NCBI GenBank assembly: GCA_943331105.2
Contig: CALQKH020000004.1
Span: 143,502-207,501, forward strand
DNA from: Akkermansia muciniphila
GTDB lineage: Bacteria; Pseudomonadota; Gammaproteobacteria; Burkholderiales; Burkholderiaceae_C
DNA: 64,000 nucleotides
Direction of reading: 5' to 3'
In this document: in pieces, positions 59,568 through 64,000 of the stretch
Layout: the number at the start of each line of letters is the position of its first letter
How positions within the stretch are numbered: position 1 is the stretch's first letter
Position numbers and translations under genes: made by a program
The notes under the pieces: model-generated
What the model was told of the DNA's origin: nothing
Database searches by the model: none
The model's input: the letters and a program-made list of their open reading frames with translations, nothing else

Positions 59568-60572
59568 TCACGACTGCGGCCTCAAGGTGCGCTGACCTGC
59601 TGCAGCCAAGAGCCAACTGCCCACCGCTTTCGGCAAGTCCAAGACATGGCCTGGCCACGCACCTGATGCGAAGCCCACATGCCCTCCATGCTTGGGTTGC
59701 CATAAAGTGACACTGCTGGACACTTCGTTTTTTTGGGGCAAGCTATGAACGGGAATAAACGGATCGTTGCAGGCGTTCAAGGCCAATGCGGGCACTCGGA
59801 CGTCATGCATCAACGGTTTAGCAGATGCCTTGGCCCAGTAATCCTGGGTATCTTTGAAACCATGTAAAGGGGCTGTAAAGACATTGTCAAACTCATAGAG
59901 ATCAGAAGCTTTCAACATGGCTTTTTTGTCGAACAAGCCCGGAAACTGCGCCCATTTGGCCAAAGCTTTGGGTTTCATACTTTTCAAGAACATTGGGGTA
60001 TAGATCAAGCGGTTCAGTCCTTGGCCTATGGCCGCACCGCTTTGAGCCAGATCCAAGGGTGAGCAGATGGCGGCGATGGCTTCGGAGACTTGACTTGCCT
60101 GCTGCCCGTGTTCGGCTGCCCAACGCATCAATGCATTCCCACCCAGGGATACCCCCGCAGCCACCAAAACGCTTCCACCTCTTTGTCGATGCTCGTGTTT
60201 CAAGCGTTTGAGGACCCAATCGATCTCGGCGTGATCGCCAGAATGGTAGGCGCGCGGTGCAAGGTTGATCTGACCACTGCAGCCTCGAAAATGAGGCATG
60301 GCCAGATGGATATCCTGCTCGGCCGACCAATCGGCGAAGGCCTGCGCGTAATGGCTGGCAGATGAGCCCTCGAGCCCATGAAACAGCACCAACATCGGTC
60401 TGCTTCCACAACTTGCACTTTGGTGATCGACATCCACGAAGTCACCATCTGGCGTATTCCAGCGCGTTCGCTGCAGTGGCAATGCTGTTCGGCTTCTTGT
60501 CTTGGCATACAACGCAGACCATATGGTTTGAGCATGGCCTCCGGGCAGCCAAACGGGTGCAGCATATTTCAT
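59568..60572 (-). CDS. YheT-like alpha/beta hydrolase
   Basis: A 334-residue alpha/beta hydrolase of the YheT/ABHD1-3 group. WLPGGHAQTIWSAL (near residue 9), VLFHGLEGSSAS (oxyanion region near 63), nucleophile GVSLGGNALMRW (near 141) and KHGGHVGF (His near 301) are visible. ATG 60572 follows the preceding stop by five bases; an earlier ATG at 60620 would overlap that gene. The substrate is unknown. Confidence 0.85.
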   Translation of the reverse strand: MKYAAPVWLPGGHAQTIWSALYAKTRSRTALPLQRTRWNTPDGDFVDVDHQSASCGSRPMLVLFHGLEGSSASHYAQAFADWSAEQDIHLAMPHFRGCSGQINLAPRAYHSGDHAEIDWVLKRLKHEHRQRGGSVLVAAGVSLGGNALMRWAAEHGQQASQVSEAIAAICSPLDLAQSGAAIGQGLNRLIYTPMFLKSMKPKALAKWAQFPGLFDKKAMLKASDLYEFDNVFTAPLHGFKDTQDYWAKASAKPLMHDVRVPALALNACNDPFIPVHSLPQKNEVSSSVTLWQPKHGGHVGFASGAWPGHVLDLPKAVGSWLLAAAGQRTLRPQS

Positions 60573-60576
60573 CGGA

Positions 60577-61032
60577 TCAATGCAGCACCGTGGGTTTCGC
60601 GCCGGTATCTGCAGTGTCATTGGCTGTTCCCGGGCTGGTGTGGTGGGCCACCATTCGCCATCCCTGCGCCGTCTTGTGATACACGTTGGTGGCGATCACA
60701 TAGGCATGCTTTGCGCCTTGCGGTGTGATGACTTCTACACGCTCCACGAGATGGTGCACGGAGGACGCCAAGGATTCAATTTTGTGGATTCTTTCTGGGT
60801 AGGCCTGAACGCTGCCATTGTTGAACATGTTTTCAAAGGTGGCCCTGATCGCGCCGACGCCAATCATGCGGCCCCCTCCGGGATGGACACACACTATGTC
60901 GTCCTCTTCAGCCCAGCACGCCATGAGTTTGTCCAGATCAGCATTGTGCAAGGCCTCATAGAAAGCCTGCTCCACATCATCAGGCGTACCGCTCAATAAA
61001 GCTGCATTCATTTTTTCACGTTTCATACTCAT
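60577..61032 (-). CDS. NTF2-like/SnoaL-fold protein
   Basis: A 151-residue cone-fold protein: VEQAFYEALHNADLDKLMACWAEEDDIVCVHPGG (near residue 20) and the C-terminal NVYHKTAQGWRMVAHHTSPG are typical of SnoaL/DUF4440-like NTF2 domains. Possible in-frame starts lie at 61032 and 61011. It is probably co-transcribed with the YheT-like gene. Function unknown. Confidence 0.8.
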   Translation of the reverse strand: MSMKREKMNAALLSGTPDDVEQAFYEALHNADLDKLMACWAEEDDIVCVHPGGGRMIGVGAIRATFENMFNNGSVQAYPERIHKIESLASSVHHLVERVEVITPQGAKHAYVIATNVYHKTAQGWRMVAHHTSPGTANDTADTGAKPTVLH

Positions 61033-61066
61033 GTTTTTTCGTGTGCATCATGTCATTTTGCCAACA

Positions 61067-61097
61067 AAAAACCCGGTTGCATTGCTGCACCGGGTTG
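61067..61097 (-). terminator. Terminator of the ATP synthase operon
   Basis: On the - strand: AACCCGGTGCAGC / GCAACCGGGTT hairpin followed by TTTTTTGTTGG. It lies about 50 bases downstream of atpC, closing the atp operon. Confidence 0.9.
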
Positions 61098-61143
61098 TGT
61101 GTGTTGCCGTACCCAAGGGGACAGCCATGGCCGATCGAGCGCG

Positions 61144-61557
61144 TTACTTTTTACGGTATTTGCGCAGCGCAGACAATTGGGCGGCCAAAACAGCCAGCTC
61201 AGATTGGGCCACCGCCAAATCGATTTCGCTTTTGGCGTTGCGAAGAGCCTCTTCTGCCAATTGTTTGGCGGCATTGGCTTTTTCTTCGTCAAGGTCTTTG
61301 CCACGGATGGCGGTATCTGACAAAACGGTCACGCAGTCAGGCTGCACTTCCAAAAGGCCACCGGCCACGAAAACAAATTCCTCGCCGCCGTCTGCTTTTT
61401 CGATGCGAACCGAACCGGCTTTGATGCGGGTGATCAGGGGGGTGTGGCGTGGGTAAATTCCCAATTCGCCAGACTCACCAGGCAAGGCCACAAATCGGGC
61501 TTTGCCCGACCAGATGGTCTCTTCTGCACTGACCACATCAACGTGGATGGTGTTCAT
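61144..61557 (-). CDS. atpC: ATP synthase epsilon subunit
   Basis: A 137-residue F1 epsilon subunit: beta-sandwich residues 1-85 ([48 protein letters not shown]) and a C-terminal helical pair (residues 90-137). It couples the gamma rotor to the catalytic head and can inhibit ATP hydrolysis. It lies 68 bases after atpD and is last in the operon. Confidence 0.96.
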   Translation of the reverse strand: MNTIHVDVVSAEETIWSGKARFVALPGESGELGIYPRHTPLITRIKAGSVRIEKADGGEEFVFVAGGLLEVQPDCVTVLSDTAIRGKDLDEEKANAAKQLAEEALRNAKSEIDLAVAQSELAVLAAQLSALRKYRKK

Positions 61558-61625
61558 GTTTACTCCTTAAAAAGGTGCTTTTAAGCGGGCTTTGGGGAGG
61601 CTTTCTCAGTCGCCCCAAGGCGGGC

Positions 61626-63952
<2,327 letters not shown>

Positions 63953-63979
63953 CAGAGGCTCCTTTTGATCAGGTGGAAA

Positions 63980-64000
63980 TTAAGCAAAGCTTTTCTTGAA
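63980..64000 (-). CDS. atpA: ATP synthase alpha subunit, last six codons and stop
   Basis: The final bases encode FKKSFA and a TAA stop on the - strand, the usual C-terminus of betaproteobacterial AtpA, 27 bases upstream of the atpG start. The rest of the gene is outside the window. Confidence 0.85.
   Translation of the reverse strand, partial: FKKSFA

Overview
The window is chromosomal DNA of a betaproteobacterium, most likely Burkholderiales of the Comamonadaceae type (Limnohabitans/Rhodoferax-like). This rests on a Bug-family (TctC) binding protein, metX-metW, kdsD-kdsC-lptC, the radA-ilvE-glycan gene order, FNT and cytochrome c5-type genes, dense GC-rich coding and many ATGA start/stop overlaps. 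All identifications come from reading the sequence and from family knowledge; no search was run. I found no prophage, CRISPR array, replication origin, rRNA gene or intact transposase. There is one tRNA, tRNA-Arg(CCG).

Layout. 1-6.4 kb: the 3' end of mnmE, then a + strand catabolic/uptake cluster (GntR regulator, VOC protein, FAH-family hydrolase, quinone oxidoreductase-like MDR, Bug binding protein, AA_synth/DUF1185 protein, fatty acid desaturase). 6.5-11.2 kb: a complete Liv-type ABC importer (two ATPases, binding protein, two permeases) closed by a bidirectional terminator. 11.2-15.4 kb: a cupin gene, apt, then kdsD-kdsC-lptC for Kdo/LPS, and a glycine-rich RRM protein. 15.6-18.4 kb: three membrane transporters (AmtB, GDT1/UPF0016, FocA/FNT). 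18.4-21.6 kb: a SAM-II-type riboswitch with a terminator ahead of metX-metW, then an MFS exporter. 21.6-30 kb: D-tartrate dehydratase with a divergent LysR gene; a VOC/DUF2783/FAD-monooxygenase operon with a divergent FadR-type regulator; a DMT exporter; a PanE-like reductase and a class II aldolase.

30.0-37.4 kb (- strand) is the homoprotocatechuate meta-cleavage operon hpaR-G1-G2-E-D-F-H-I. Its gene order is that of enterobacterial hpa clusters, but a VapBC-like toxin-antitoxin pair sits between hpaE and hpaD, and a 24-bp-arm inverted repeat lies between hpaH and hpaI. The pathway runs from 3,4-dihydroxyphenylacetate ring opening (HpaD), through dehydrogenation (HpaE), isomerisation (HpaF), decarboxylation/isomerisation (HpaG1/G2) and hydration (HpaH), to aldol cleavage (HpaI). 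No hpaBC hydroxylase is present in the window.

37.5-41.6 kb: flavin oxidoreductase, radA, ilvE and a small zinc-finger protein. 41.6-49.4 kb: an AT-rich surface-glycan island (methyltransferases, glycosyltransferases, galE) with a decayed element inside it and long gene-poor gaps. 49.4-57.3 kb: an interspersed repeat that forms the 3' end of an AmpG-like gene, an M48 protease, an MBL hydrolase, an envelope-stress group (glycine-zipper lipoprotein, Lmo0937-like peptide, YqjD/YqjE/YqjK-like operon, BON lipoprotein), a methyltransferase, and xth/pyrE with overlapping divergent start codons. 57.5-64 kb: an HTH protein with a degenerate receiver-like domain, tRNA-Arg, a cytochrome c5-type gene, a DUF protein, a YheT-like hydrolase, an NTF2-like protein, and the 3' half of the ATP synthase operon (atpA end, atpG, atpD, atpC) closed by a terminator.

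The strongest non-routine signals are the SAM-II riboswitch/terminator before metX, the toxin-antitoxin module inside the hpa operon with its four octamer boxes, the hpaH-hpaI hairpin, the HTH/pseudo-receiver protein, and the repeat that has rewritten the end of the AmpG-like gene.
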